Source: Xinfangfangia pollutisoli | GTDB lineage: Bacteria; Pseudomonadota; Alphaproteobacteria; Rhodobacterales; Rhodobacteraceae | Assembly: GCF_020179405.1 (NCBI RefSeq) | Contig: NZ_JAICBZ010000009.1 | Span: 1-64,000 of the forward strand | Direction: 5' to 3' | Length of the DNA: 64,000 bases | Shown here: positions 33,086-43,114 of the stretch, piece after piece | Numbering within the stretch: position 1 is the first letter of the stretch | How the letters are laid out: each line of letters opens with the position of its first letter | The notes under the pieces: model-generated | What the model saw: only the letters and a program-made list of their open reading frames with translations | What the model was told of the DNA's origin: nothing | The model's database searches: none | Made by a program: the position numbers and the translations under genes

Positions 33086-33652
33086 TCACAGATTGCTGGG
33101 GCAGCTGCCGCCGCCGACCAGGCAGATCCGCCGGTAATAGCGCGGCCGGGTGACGACGAAATTGTCGAAAGTGCTGGCCGGAATGCCGATGTCGAAGGCC
33201 GGGCGATAGGCGGTCAGCGTCTCGACGATGACCACGCTGTCGCGGTCGGACATGGCGGGAATGCTTTTGCGCAGCGCATAGACATTGGCCGCGGTCAGCG
33301 CCGGCATCTTGCCCCCGGGCGAGCGCGAGAACAGCACGTAATACTTGTTCTCGGCCTGCATCCACTGCACCGAGGTGACGCGGACCTGCACATCGGATTC
33401 GCTGGTCAGGTACTGCATGACATTGCTCATGCCGTCGACCAGCTTCGTATCCACCTCTTTCTGGCGCGAGATCAGGTCCGAGATCGCATAAGATGCCTTC
33501 TGCGCCTGATTGATGGTGCGGAAGGCATCCCAATAGACGAACATCGCCAGGAAGGTCCAAATCAGCAGCGGCAGCAGGATCAGGAATTCGGTCAGAATCA
33601 GACCGTCTTCCCGGTTCCGGAAGTCGCGCAGGCGCTGTGTCAGACGGGTCAT
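33086..33652 (-). CDS. TadE-family pilus assembly protein
   Basis: 188 aa from ATG 33652. N-terminal R-N-R-E-D-G-L-I-L-T-E-F-L-I-L-L-P-L-L, the TadE pseudopilin-like motif with one membrane segment (~22-45); rest periplasmic, with a Cys pair at the C-terminus (Y-R-R-I-C...S-C-P). Third gene of a TadG-TadE-TadE set without other tad genes in view. Confidence 0.82.
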   Translation of the reverse strand: MTRLTQRLRDFRNREDGLILTEFLILLPLLIWTFLAMFVYWDAFRTINQAQKASYAISDLISRQKEVDTKLVDGMSNVMQYLTSESDVQVRVTSVQWMQAENKYYVLFSRSPGGKMPALTAANVYALRKSIPAMSDRDSVVIVETLTAYRPAFDIGIPASTFDNFVVTRPRYYRRICLVGGGSCPSNL

Positions 33653-33677
33653 GCGGAGGCTCCTCGCCCTCATGCGC

Positions 33678-34226
33678 TTAGCTGGGCTCGTTCACAAAGA
33701 TGGTGGCGGCGATCATCTGGTAGCCGCCTTGGCTGTCGGATTTCAGTTCCAGCCCAAGCCCGGTGGTCGGGAAGATCGGATCCTGGATCGCGCAGATCCG
33801 CACCACCATGATCTCGTTTTCATCGCCGCTTTTGAAGGTCGGCTCGTTCTCGATCGTGCCGCCGCGATCCACGCAGGTGGGCGGCGTTGCGGGCATCTTC
33901 CAGGTCGTGGTGTCGATCGGTTCGAGCGAGACTTTCAGCACCGAGCGGCAATCGGAAAGATAGGGCGAGGCATCGCAGATCAGGTTGCGCAGCTGGTCAT
34001 GCGTGACCGTGCCCAGCCGGCCCAGACGGAATTCGCGCATCACCAGATCCAGCGCGCGTTCCATCATCACATGGCGGATCATGTACAGGCCCGATTCCAT
34101 CGAGGCCATGAAGATCGTCAGCACGATCGGCACGACAAAGACGAATTCGATCGTCGCCGTGCCGTCCTCGCGCCGGAAGCCCCGGGCCAGGCGGCGGCCG
34201 AAGCGGCGAAGACGGGCGCCGATCAT
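33678..34226 (-). CDS. TadE-like pseudopilin
   Basis: 182 aa. Basic N-terminus, then F-R-R-E-D-G-T-A-T-I-E-F-V-F-V-V-P-I-V-L (TadE signature) and one membrane segment (~23-45). Periplasmic part with Cys pairs. Start overlaps the TadG-like stop by 4 nt. Confidence 0.85.
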   Translation of the reverse strand: MIGARLRRFGRRLARGFRREDGTATIEFVFVVPIVLTIFMASMESGLYMIRHVMMERALDLVMREFRLGRLGTVTHDQLRNLICDASPYLSDCRSVLKVSLEPIDTTTWKMPATPPTCVDRGGTIENEPTFKSGDENEIMVVRICAIQDPIFPTTGLGLELKSDSQGGYQMIAATIFVNEPS

Positions 34227-35944
34227 TGCGTCAACCTCAGCTGCGACAGGTTCGAGGCGATCTGGGTGAAGGCAATGTCCAGCTCGGCCCCGATCACGTC
34301 GAAGAAGAAATTCGACGAGGGTTTCGAAGCGCAGTTCTTGATCGCCGTGGCCCCCGCGCTCGTGGCCTCGAAAGCGATGCCATAGACCAATACGCCCTGC
34401 GCCTTGGCCGTGCTGCAGACCGTGTTCAGCCGCGTGTCCATCGTGCCGGTATCGGTGTAATCGGCGAAAGCGGTTTCCCAGCTGTTATAGGTCGAGCTCC
34501 GGCAGGACGAGGTGGTGCACAGCGCGCGGGCATACATCTGCCAGGCCACCCAATCGGTGCGCGCGATCTGCCAGACGCCATTCCAGGTCAGGCGGTTGAC
34601 GCCGGTATAGCTGGCGGTCGGGACATATTTCACCGTCGTGCCGGGCGCGGTGCCATTCCAGGGCTGGGTCTGCCAGGTGCCACGATGCGGCACCCAGAAG
34701 GGCTTGCTTGCTGCAATCGTGGTCGAAGAGGAATAGTCGACCTTGCTGTCATGATAGATCGACAGATAGCCGTCCTTGGTGCTTTTCCAGATTGGCGAGG
34801 GGTCACCGCGAAAGGTGTCGCCGAAACGTTCCTGGGTGAAATTCTCGCCGTCGGTCATCAGCACCACGACTTTCAGCGTCTCGGTATCGTCATAGGGCGC
34901 GGGGCGGGTGCGGAAATAGCTGGCCACCTTGCCCGCATCCGCCAGTTCGGCATTGATCGAGCGCGACGAGGGGTCCAGCAGGAAGGTGCCCCATTTCATC
35001 CCCAGGTCGATCGAGGTGGCGCCGATCGCCACCAACCCGTCGATCTGGCTTTTCAGCGTCGTGCGGTTGTTGCCGAAGGGGCGCACATAATTCGCCGCGA
35101 CCGGCTGGCACCAGACATTGCCGTAAAGCCCGCGCGACGAGTCAAAGCTGGGCGCCTGGATCGCCAGATAGCTGGTCTGCTGCGTCGTGCCCGACCAGCT
35201 GTCGCCGAAGGGCGTCTGCGGATAGGCGGTTATGCGTGACAGGGTGGTCGAGGAATAGGTCGAGGTCGGCAGATCCAGGCAATAGCTGTTGGGGTAGCTG
35301 TGCGCGCCGGATTTGGTGAATTTCGCATACAGATCGGGGCCGATATTCACCTGGCCGTTATAGGGCACGATCGCGATCGAGATCTTGTTCTCGTCATCGC
35401 CCGTCAGCACCTTGTCGACGAAGTTCTTCGCGGCGGATTTCAGGTTGGTGATCCGCGAATAGGAATTGTACATCGAACCCGACACGTCCAGCACCAGCGC
35501 GATCTCGATATTGGTGATGCGCTGTTCGGCTTCGCTGACATTGGCGCCCTGCAGCGTGGGCACTTCCATCATCGACATGAAGTAATTGTCCGAGATCACC
35601 GTCGCATCGGCCTTCACGATCCGGTAATTCATCCCCTCGGTCACGCGGACCGAGTCCAGTTCCTGGCCAAGGCCGGCCTTGGCGAAATAGTCATGCACCA
35701 CGTCCTCGGGATCCAGTTCCTGGCGCAGGCTGGCCGCGGCCAGCGTGGCGCGGTCCATGGTGTTCTGCACCGCGACGCGGCGGGTTTCGAAGCGCATCAC
35801 ATCGACCGCGACCCCGCCCACAAGCAGCATCAGGAAGAAGAAGATCAGGACCATCGGCGCCATGACCCCGGCTTCCGAGCGGGCAAAGCGGCGCAAGCGG
35901 CAAGCGGCGTCGCGCAGCAGGGGCCCGAAATGATCCGTCACCAT
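34223..35944 (-). CDS. TadG-like protein with von Willebrand A domain
   Basis: 573 aa from ATG 35944. N-terminal F-A-R-S-E-A-G-V-M-A-P-M-V-L-I-F-F-F (Tad-type processing/membrane motif, ~20-50). VWA domain from ~150 with MIDAS D-V-S-G-S-M, V-L-M-T-D-G-E-N, and Thr-containing loops. A long Tyr/Ser/Thr-rich insert (~240-520). TadG proteins belong to Flp pilus or surface-attachment systems in the periplasm. Confidence 0.88.
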   Translation of the reverse strand: MVTDHFGPLLRDAACRLRRFARSEAGVMAPMVLIFFFLMLLVGGVAVDVMRFETRRVAVQNTMDRATLAAASLRQELDPEDVVHDYFAKAGLGQELDSVRVTEGMNYRIVKADATVISDNYFMSMMEVPTLQGANVSEAEQRITNIEIALVLDVSGSMYNSYSRITNLKSAAKNFVDKVLTGDDENKISIAIVPYNGQVNIGPDLYAKFTKSGAHSYPNSYCLDLPTSTYSSTTLSRITAYPQTPFGDSWSGTTQQTSYLAIQAPSFDSSRGLYGNVWCQPVAANYVRPFGNNRTTLKSQIDGLVAIGATSIDLGMKWGTFLLDPSSRSINAELADAGKVASYFRTRPAPYDDTETLKVVVLMTDGENFTQERFGDTFRGDPSPIWKSTKDGYLSIYHDSKVDYSSSTTIAASKPFWVPHRGTWQTQPWNGTAPGTTVKYVPTASYTGVNRLTWNGVWQIARTDWVAWQMYARALCTTSSCRSSTYNSWETAFADYTDTGTMDTRLNTVCSTAKAQGVLVYGIAFEATSAGATAIKNCASKPSSNFFFDVIGAELDIAFTQIASNLSQLRLTQ

Positions 35945-36327
35945 GGCTAGTCCATCCTGTACCCAGGGCCGCCCTTGACCGGGCAACCGGAACCGCTGGC
36001 AGGAAGCCCCCGCGATCAGGCGGAATTGTGGCGCGGCGCGGACGGGCCGGGTACATTTCGATGGCCTGGAAACGGTGTTCTGCCGCAGTGCGGATTGTTC
36101 GCCTGCGCGGAACGCCGCCGGCACGCCCTGCCGCGAATCACCGCGCCCGGACGGGCCGCGCCCCGCCAAGGACTCAGATTGCCGGATTTTCGGTTAAGAT
36201 GTGCGGCGCTTACCTGCCTGTCGTGAACAAACTTCCCGTGCAGCGCGGCGCCCTGCGGTCTAGGCTGGCTTTCGGCAACCGGCACGCGGGCCCGCGCGCC
36301 GGGGCGTCTCGGCAGGGAGGAAGGCAT
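35945..36327. other. Divergent control region between the Tad genes and the dehydrogenase
   Basis: 383 bp between opposite-facing genes. Minus-strand frames continue through it but with non-protein composition. No clear promoter box, hairpin or RNA gene was identified. Confidence 0.45.
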
Positions 36328-37761
36328 ATGCTGGCGACAAACGAGCCCAGTTTCCGGGAATCGGTCGATCTGATGTTCAATCGCGCGGTGCGGCTGATGG
36401 ATCTCAGCCCCGGGCTGGAACAGAAGATCCGGGTCTGCAATTCGACCTATACGGTGCGCTTCGGCGTGCGTCTGCGCGGCAAGATCGAGACCTTCACCGG
36501 ATACCGCTCGGTCCATTCCGAACATATGGAGCCGGTCAAGGGCGGCATCCGCTATGCGATGTCGGTCAACCAGGACGAGGTCGAGGCGCTGGCGGCGCTG
36601 ATGACCTACAAATGCGCGCTGGTCGAGGCGCCGTTCGGCGGCTCGAAGGGCGGGCTGTGCATCGACCCGCGCGCCTGGGACACGCACGAATTGGAACAGA
36701 TCACCCGCCGCTTCGCCTATGAGCTGATCAAGCGCGACCTGATCCATCCGGCGCAGAACGTGCCGGCGCCCGACATGGGCACGGGCGAGCGCGAAATGGC
36801 CTGGATCGCCGACCAATATGCGCGGATGCATACGACCGATATCAACGCCTGGGCCTGCGTCACCGGCAAGCCCACCCATATGGGCGGGATGAAGGGCCGG
36901 GTCGAGGCGACGGGCCGGGGCGTGCAATATGCGCTGCGCGAATTCTTCCGTCATCCCGAAGATGTCGCGGCCGCGCATCTGACCCCCGGTCTGGCCGGAA
37001 AGCGGGTCGTGGTGCAGGGCCTGGGCAATGTGGGATATCATGCAGCCAAGCTGCTTTCCGAGGAAGACGACTGCCGGATCATTGCCATTATCGAACGCGA
37101 CGGGGCGCTGGTCGACGAAAACGGCCTGGACGTGCAGGCGGTGCGCGACTGGATGAGCCAGCATGAGGGATCGCTGGCGGGCTATCCCGGCACCGGCCTG
37201 ACGCCCGACGGGGCAGCGGCGCTGGAACTGGATTGCGACATCCTGATCCCGGCGGCGATGGAGGGGGTGATCCATCAGGGCAATGCCGCACGGATCAAGG
37301 CGCCCCTGATCGTCGAGGCGGCCAATGGCCCGATCACCTTCGGTGCCGATGAAATCCTGCGCCAGCGCGGCACGGTGATCATTCCCGACATGTATGCCAA
37401 TGCGGGCGGCGTGACGGTTTCGTATTTCGAATGGGTCAAGAACCTGTCGCATATCCGCTTTGGCCGGATGCAGCGCCGCGCCGAAGAGGCGCGCTCGCGG
37501 CTGCTGGTCGAGGAACTGGAGCGGCTGTCCTCGGACAAGGGGCTGGGCTGGACGCTGGCCGAGGATTTCAAGGATCGCTTCCTGCAGGGCTCGGACGAGC
37601 TGGAACTGGTGCGCTCGGGCCTGGATGACACGATGCGCACCGCCTATCAGTCGATGCGCGAGGTCTGGCGCAGCCGCGACGATGTCGAGGATCTGCGCAC
37701 CGCCGCCTATATCGTGGCAATCGACCGGGTGGCGAAATCCTATCGCTCGAAGGGGCTGTAG
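36328..37761 (+). CDS. Glu/Leu/Phe/Val dehydrogenase
   Basis: 477 aa from ATG 36328 with GGGAGGAAGG 5 nt upstream. Oxidative deamination of an amino acid (probably glutamate) with NAD(P). Seen: K-G-G-I-R-Y near 72, catalytic Lys region E-A-P-F-G-G-S-K-G-G (~105), P-A-P-D-M-G-T-G (~148), and Rossmann motif V-V-Q-G-L-G-N-V-G (~230). Longer than NAD-GDHs of ~415-450 aa owing to the C-terminal helices. Glutamate versus branched-chain specificity not resolved. Confidence 0.9.
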   Translation: MLATNEPSFRESVDLMFNRAVRLMDLSPGLEQKIRVCNSTYTVRFGVRLRGKIETFTGYRSVHSEHMEPVKGGIRYAMSVNQDEVEALAALMTYKCALVEAPFGGSKGGLCIDPRAWDTHELEQITRRFAYELIKRDLIHPAQNVPAPDMGTGEREMAWIADQYARMHTTDINAWACVTGKPTHMGGMKGRVEATGRGVQYALREFFRHPEDVAAAHLTPGLAGKRVVVQGLGNVGYHAAKLLSEEDDCRIIAIIERDGALVDENGLDVQAVRDWMSQHEGSLAGYPGTGLTPDGAAALELDCDILIPAAMEGVIHQGNAARIKAPLIVEAANGPITFGADEILRQRGTVIIPDMYANAGGVTVSYFEWVKNLSHIRFGRMQRRAEEARSRLLVEELERLSSDKGLGWTLAEDFKDRFLQGSDELELVRSGLDDTMRTAYQSMREVWRSRDDVEDLRTAAYIVAIDRVAKSYRSKGL

Positions 37762-37938
37762 CGGCGCCGGTCCCGGCGCGGCGGGGCGGGGGCAGCCGGT
37801 CACATTGTCAGGAAGCGACAGGATTTCGTCGCTGAGATGCTGGTCGGCTGTCCCCTGCGCTTGTAAACCTCGGTCAAAGCCGGTTCACTCGGGCCGGAAG
37901 GACGTGCCGGAAACGCGGCCGGAAAGACGGGGGCGGTC

Positions 37939-39189
37939 ATGCGCTATTCGGGCCTGAAGGTCTTCACCGAAGGGCTGTTCGGCAACAAGGGTTGGCGGCC
38001 CGCCTGGCGCGACCCTGCCCCCAAGGCCGAATATGATGCGGTGATCATCGGCGGCGGCGGGCATGGGCTGTCGACCGCCTATTACCTGGCCAAGAACCAC
38101 GGGCTGACCAATATCGCCGTGCTGGAGAAGGGCTATCTGGGTGGCGGCAATGTCGGGCGCAACACCACGATCGTGCGCGCGAATTACTTCCTGCCCGGCA
38201 ATTCCGAATTCTACAGCCACAGCCTGAAACTGTGGGAAGGGCTTGAGGCCGATCTCAACTACAACGTGATGCATTCGCAGCGCGGGCTGATCAACCTGTT
38301 CCATTCCGACGGCCAGCGCGATGCTTTCGCGCGCCGCGGCAATGCGATGATCAACCAGGGCGACGATGCGGTGCTGCTGGATCGCGACGGCGTGCGCGAG
38401 ATGCTGCCCTATCTGGATTTCGACCAGACCCGCTTCCCGATCTATGGCGGCCTGTTGCATCCGCGCGGCGGCACGGCGCGGCATGATGCGGTGGCCTGGG
38501 GCTATGCCCGCGGCGCCGACCGGCGCGGGGTCGACCTGATCCAGAATTGCGAAGTCACCGGGATCGACATTCAGAATGGCCGCGTGACCGGCGTGCAAAC
38601 CACGCGCGGCGCGATCCGGGCGGGGAAGGTGGGCATGGTCGTGGCCGGCCGCTCGGGCCAGGTCGCGGCCATGGCCGGCATGCGCCTGCCGGTCGAAAGC
38701 CACATCCTGCAGGCCTTCGTGACCGAGGGGCTGAAGCCCGTCATCGACCATGTCATCTCGTTCGGGATGGGGCATTTCTACATTTCGCAATCCGACAAGG
38801 GCGGGCTCGTCTTCGGCGGCGACCTGGATTTCTACACAAGCTACGCCCAACGCGGCAATCTGCCGATGGTGGAACATGTGATGGAGGCCGGCATGACGCT
38901 GATGCCGATGATCGGCCGGGCGCGCGTGTTGCGCAGCTGGGGCGGGATCATGGACATGACGCCCGACGGCTCGCCCATCATCGACAAGACCCCGGTGGAA
39001 GGCCTGTTCGTCGATTGCGGCTGGAACTACGGCGGGTTCAAGGCGGTGCCGGCGTCGGGCTGGTGCATGGCGCATCTGATGGCCACCGGCGAAAGCCATG
39101 CCGTCGCCCGCCGCTTCACCCTGAACCGGTTCCTGACCGGCCATCTTCTGGACGAAGAAGGCACCGGCAGCCAGCATAACCTGCATTGA
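37939..39189 (+). CDS. soxB: Sarcosine oxidase subunit beta
   Basis: 416 aa. FAD/FMN-binding catalytic subunit of heterotetrameric sarcosine oxidase, which converts sarcosine to glycine with formaldehyde transfer to tetrahydrofolate. FAD fingerprint V-I-I-G-G-G-G-H-G-L-S-T near residue 35; G-N-V-G-R-N-T-T-I-V-R near 72 (covalent flavin region); C-terminal W-N-Y-G-G-F-K. First gene of soxBDAG. Confidence 0.96.
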   Translation: MRYSGLKVFTEGLFGNKGWRPAWRDPAPKAEYDAVIIGGGGHGLSTAYYLAKNHGLTNIAVLEKGYLGGGNVGRNTTIVRANYFLPGNSEFYSHSLKLWEGLEADLNYNVMHSQRGLINLFHSDGQRDAFARRGNAMINQGDDAVLLDRDGVREMLPYLDFDQTRFPIYGGLLHPRGGTARHDAVAWGYARGADRRGVDLIQNCEVTGIDIQNGRVTGVQTTRGAIRAGKVGMVVAGRSGQVAAMAGMRLPVESHILQAFVTEGLKPVIDHVISFGMGHFYISQSDKGGLVFGGDLDFYTSYAQRGNLPMVEHVMEAGMTLMPMIGRARVLRSWGGIMDMTPDGSPIIDKTPVEGLFVDCGWNYGGFKAVPASGWCMAHLMATGESHAVARRFTLNRFLTGHLLDEEGTGSQHNLH

Positions 39190-39247
39190 TCATGGCCCGG
39201 ATCCCGCGCCCCTTACTTGCGACGCCTGCCCAGATGGAGACCGCATC

Positions 39248-39511
39248 ATGCGCCTGACCTGCCCGCTTTGCGGCGACCGTGACCGGCGCGAATTCACCTA
39301 TTACGGCGCCGAGGATTACCTGCACCGCCCCGCGGCCGAGGCGCCTCTGGCCGATTGGGATGGCTATCTGCATCTGCGCGACAACCCGGCGGGCGAGACC
39401 AGGGACCTGTGGTATCACGAGGCCGGCTGCGCGCAGTGGCTGCTGGTCAGCCGCAACACGGTGACGCATGCGATTTCCAAGGTCGAACTGGTGGCGGAGC
39501 GCAAGGCATGA
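39248..39511 (+). CDS. soxD: Sarcosine oxidase subunit delta
   Basis: 87 aa. Zinc-binding small subunit: C-P-L-C-G near the N-terminus plus C-terminal His/Cys (Y-H-E-A-G-C). Stop overlaps the soxA start by 4 nt (ATGA). Confidence 0.96.
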   Translation: MRLTCPLCGDRDRREFTYYGAEDYLHRPAAEAPLADWDGYLHLRDNPAGETRDLWYHEAGCAQWLLVSRNTVTHAISKVELVAERKA

Positions 39512-42426
39512 GGATTGATGGCAAGGGGCTGATCGACCGCAGCAAGCCTTTGCGCTTCCGCTTCGACGGGCGCGAATATGCGGGCTTCAAGGGCGACACG
39601 CTGGCCTCGGCGCTTCTGGCCAATGACGTGCGGCTGGTCGGGCGGTCGTTCAAATATCACCGCCCGCGCGGCATTCTGACCGCCGGCTCGGAAGAGCCCA
39701 ACGCGCTGGTGGAAATCCACGGTCCGACCAACCAGACCCCCAATGTGCGCGCGACGGTGCAGGAAGTCTTCGACGGGCTGGAGGCGCGCAGCCAGAACCG
39801 GCTGGGCAGCCTGCGGTATGATCTTCTGGCGGTGAATGACCTGCTGGCGCCGTTTTTCTCGGCCGGCTTCTATTACAAGACCTTCATGTGGCCGCGCGCC
39901 TTCTGGGAAAGGCTGTACGAGCCGATGATCCGCCGGGCGGCGGGCTTGGGGCGGTTGTCGGGCAAGCATGACGAAGGGGCCTATGAAAAGGCCTATGCCT
40001 TCTGCGACCTTCTGGTGATCGGCGGCGGGCCCGCCGGGCTGATGGCGGCGCTGACGGCGGCGCGGGCCGGGGCGGATGTGATCCTGGCCGAGGAAACGCC
40101 GGCACTGGGCGGCAGGCTTCTGGCCGATGGTGGCACGATTGGCGGCCAACCCGCGGCGGATTGGCTGGCAGCGGTTCAGGCCGAACTGGCGGCGCTGCCC
40201 AATGTCCGGGTGATGACCCGCACCACCGTGACCGGCGCCTATGATGGCGGCACTTATGGCGCGCTGGAACGGGTGGGGCTGCATCGCAAGGGCCGGCCGA
40301 ACCTGCCGCGCGAATGTTTCTGGCGGATCGTCGCCGGTCGCGCCATCCTGGCCGCCGGAGCGCTGGAGCGCCCGATCGCCTTCCCGATGAACGACCGGCC
40401 CGGGATCATGATGGCCGGCGCCGTCCGCACCTATCTGAACCGCTACGGCGTCAGCCCCGGCAAGCGGGTGACGATCTTCGCCAATACCGACAGCGCCCGC
40501 GGTCTGGTCCGCGACCTGACCGCCGCCGGCGTCACCGTCGCCGCGATCATCGACCCGCGGCCCGAGGCCTCGGCGCTGGAAGACTGCCCCGTCCATCGCG
40601 GCGCCGTGGTCAGCGGCACGCGCGGCCGGCACGGGCTGCACGAGATCACCGTGCGCCAGGCCGATGGGGCCGAGATCAAGGTGGAAACCGATTGCCTGGC
40701 CATGTCGGGCGGCTGGAATCCGGCGGTGCATCTGACCTGCCATATGGGCGGCCGGCCGCGCTGGTCGGAAGATCTGGCGGCCTTCGTGCCGTCTGAGGGC
40801 GCGGTGCCGGGCCTGGTCGCCGTGGGGGCGGCCAATGGCACGATGTCGACGCATGGCGCGCTGTCTTCCGGCCGGACTGCGGCCGAAGCGGTGCTGCAGG
40901 CCTTGGGCCGCAGGGCCGATGCAGCCCCGCTGCCGGAAGCCGAGGACGCGCCCTATGCGGTCCGCGCGCTGTGGGCCGTTGACGGCAAGGGCCGCGCCTG
41001 GCTGGACTTCGGCAATGACGTGACCACCAAGGATGTGCGGCTGGCCGCGCAAGAGAACTATTCCAGCGTCGAGCATATGAAGCGCTACACGACGCAGGGC
41101 ATGGCCCCGGATCAGGGCAAGACGTCCAATGTCTCGGCGCTGGCGGTTCTGGCCGATGCGACGGGCCGCGGCATCCCGGAAACCGGCACCACCACCTTCC
41201 GGCCGCCCTATGTGCCAGTGTCCATCGCCGCGATGGGCGCCGGCGGGCGCGGGGCGGGCTTTGCGCCGCAACGCTTCCTGACCAGCGATCAGGCCAGCCG
41301 CGACCGCCACGCGCCGATGATCGAGGCGGGGCTGTGGTATCGGCCCAGCTACTTCCCCAAACCGGGCGAAACGACCTGGAAGGAGGCCTGCGACCGCGAA
41401 GTGACGATGGTGCGCAATGCGGTGGGCGTGGCCGATGTCTCGACCCTGGGCAAGATCGACATCCAGGGCCGCGATGCCGCGCGCTTCCTGGACCTGGTCT
41501 ATACCAACACCTTCTCGACCCTGCCGGTGGGGCGGGTGCGCTATGGGCTGATGCTGCGCGAAGACGGCCATGTCTTCGACGATGGCACCACGGCGCGGCT
41601 GGGCGAGACCCATTATGTGATGACCACCACCACCGCCGCCGCCGGCCCGGTGATGCGGCATCTGGATTTCATCCATCAGGCCTTCTGTGCCGGCTGGGAC
41701 CTGCGCTTCATCTCGGTCACCGAATCCTGGGCGCAATTCGCCGTGGCCGGGCCGAAGGCGCGGGCGCTGCTGGATTCGATCCTGGATGCGCCCCTGGGCG
41801 ATTTCCCCTTCATGTCGGTGGCGCCCGCCACCGTCGGGGGCGTGGCGGCGCGGCTGTTCCGCATCTCGTTCTCGGGCGAGGAAGGCTATGAGATCGCGGT
41901 GCCCGCCCGCTATGGCGAGGCGCTGTTCCGCGACCTGCTGGCCCGGGCCGAAACCATGGGCGGCGGTCCCTACGGGATGGAGGCGCTGAATGTGCTGCGG
42001 ATCGAGAAGGGTTTCATCACCCATGCCGAGATCCACGGCCGCGTGACCGCCTTTGACATCGGCATGGCGAAGATGGTCAGCGCGAAGAAGGATTGCATCG
42101 GCAAGGCGGCGGCGCAGCGGCCCGGGCTTCTGGGCCCCGAGCGCGAGCAGCTGGTCGGGCTGAAATCCGACCAGCCGATCGCCGCGGGCGCGCATCTTTT
42201 CAAGCCCGGCTTCGCGGCCGAGCGCGAGAATGACGAGGGCTATGTCACCTCGGTCTGCTGGTCGCCCACGCTGGGCGCCTGGCTGGGCCTGGCCTTCCTG
42301 AAGGATGGCCGCGCGCGCCATGGCCAGCATGTCCGGCTGGTCGATCACCTGCGCGGGATCGACACGCTGTGTACGGTCGAGGACCCGGTCTTCCTTGACC
42401 CGGATGGAGGGCGGATGCGTGGCTGA
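39508..42426 (+). CDS. soxA: Sarcosine oxidase subunit alpha
   Basis: 972 aa from ATG 39508, normal for the subunit. Residues ~1-100 Fer2-like fold (F-K-G-D-T-L-A-S-A-L-L-A); ~165-480 NAD/FAD Rossmann (V-I-G-G-G-P-A-G-L-M-A-A); ~580-970 aminomethyltransferase-type tetrahydrofolate domain (Y-G-L-M-L-R-E-D-G, C-terminal G-Y-V-T-S). Binds NAD and folate and forms 5,10-methylene-THF. Confidence 0.97.
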   Translation: MRIDGKGLIDRSKPLRFRFDGREYAGFKGDTLASALLANDVRLVGRSFKYHRPRGILTAGSEEPNALVEIHGPTNQTPNVRATVQEVFDGLEARSQNRLGSLRYDLLAVNDLLAPFFSAGFYYKTFMWPRAFWERLYEPMIRRAAGLGRLSGKHDEGAYEKAYAFCDLLVIGGGPAGLMAALTAARAGADVILAEETPALGGRLLADGGTIGGQPAADWLAAVQAELAALPNVRVMTRTTVTGAYDGGTYGALERVGLHRKGRPNLPRECFWRIVAGRAILAAGALERPIAFPMNDRPGIMMAGAVRTYLNRYGVSPGKRVTIFANTDSARGLVRDLTAAGVTVAAIIDPRPEASALEDCPVHRGAVVSGTRGRHGLHEITVRQADGAEIKVETDCLAMSGGWNPAVHLTCHMGGRPRWSEDLAAFVPSEGAVPGLVAVGAANGTMSTHGALSSGRTAAEAVLQALGRRADAAPLPEAEDAPYAVRALWAVDGKGRAWLDFGNDVTTKDVRLAAQENYSSVEHMKRYTTQGMAPDQGKTSNVSALAVLADATGRGIPETGTTTFRPPYVPVSIAAMGAGGRGAGFAPQRFLTSDQASRDRHAPMIEAGLWYRPSYFPKPGETTWKEACDREVTMVRNAVGVADVSTLGKIDIQGRDAARFLDLVYTNTFSTLPVGRVRYGLMLREDGHVFDDGTTARLGETHYVMTTTTAAAGPVMRHLDFIHQAFCAGWDLRFISVTESWAQFAVAGPKARALLDSILDAPLGDFPFMSVAPATVGGVAARLFRISFSGEEGYEIAVPARYGEALFRDLLARAETMGGGPYGMEALNVLRIEKGFITHAEIHGRVTAFDIGMAKMVSAKKDCIGKAAAQRPGLLGPEREQLVGLKSDQPIAAGAHLFKPGFAAERENDEGYVTSVCWSPTLGAWLGLAFLKDGRARHGQHVRLVDHLRGIDTLCTVEDPVFLDPDGGRMRG

Positions 42427-42973
42427 GCTGATCGCGAAGGGCCCGTTCGACGGGCAAGAGCCGGTCTCGGCCGGTGGGGCGGTGCTGGCGCCCTTGGCGC
42501 TGGGGCCGATCTGGTCGCTGGCGCTGTTCCCGGGCCAGGCGAAGGCTGCCGAACAGGCGCTGAAGCCGCTGGATCTGGGCTTTCCGGCGCCGGGGCAGTG
42601 GCTGCAGGGCAAGGCCGGGGCGCGGCTGGTCTGGACCGGGCGCGACCAGGCCTTCCTGATCGGGGCCGAGCCGCTCGAGGCCCTGGCCGGGCTGGCGGCG
42701 ATCACCGACCAGTCGGATGGCTGGGCGGCGCTGGCGCTGAAGTGCAGCGCGGCCGAGGCGGTGCTGGCGCGGCTGGTGCCGGTCGACCTGCGCGCGCAGG
42801 CCTTCCCGCCGGGCCGGGCGATCCGCGCCGGGCTGAACCACATGCCGGCGGTGATCCTGCGGGTCGAGAGCGGATTCGAGATCCTGACCTTCCGCTCGAT
42901 GGCGCGCACCGCCTGGCACGAACTGGCCGAGGTGCAGGCCCATCTGGCCGCCCGCGCGGCGCTGACGGTATAG
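42419..42973 (+). CDS. soxG: Sarcosine oxidase subunit gamma
   Basis: 184 aa from GTG 42419 (ATG 42404 in frame is an alternative). Overlaps soxA by 8 nt. GcvT-like small domain: L-I-G-A-E-P, D-Q-S-D-G-W, and C-terminal F-R-S-M-A-R-T-A-W-H-E-L. Completes the heterotetramer. Confidence 0.92.
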   Translation: MAELIAKGPFDGQEPVSAGGAVLAPLALGPIWSLALFPGQAKAAEQALKPLDLGFPAPGQWLQGKAGARLVWTGRDQAFLIGAEPLEALAGLAAITDQSDGWAALALKCSAAEAVLARLVPVDLRAQAFPPGRAIRAGLNHMPAVILRVESGFEILTFRSMARTAWHELAEVQAHLAARAALTV

Positions 42974-43114
42974 CGCGGGCGCGGCCCCCCAAGATCTGGT
43001 GGCAAAGCCGGCCGGGAACAGCGGAATCCGGCCGCCTGTTACATTTGTCACTGGCGCGTTACGGCCATCGTGTTTACACAGAACCTGAAGCGGAGTTTCA
43101 GGAAAGCTGAAAAC

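Noticed and set aside
39415-43005. Very long minus-strand open frame (about 1200 codons) opposite soxA/soxG
   Set aside because: A shadow of high-GC coding DNA; composition is His/Arg/Gln/Pro-rich and the plus-strand sox genes are certain.
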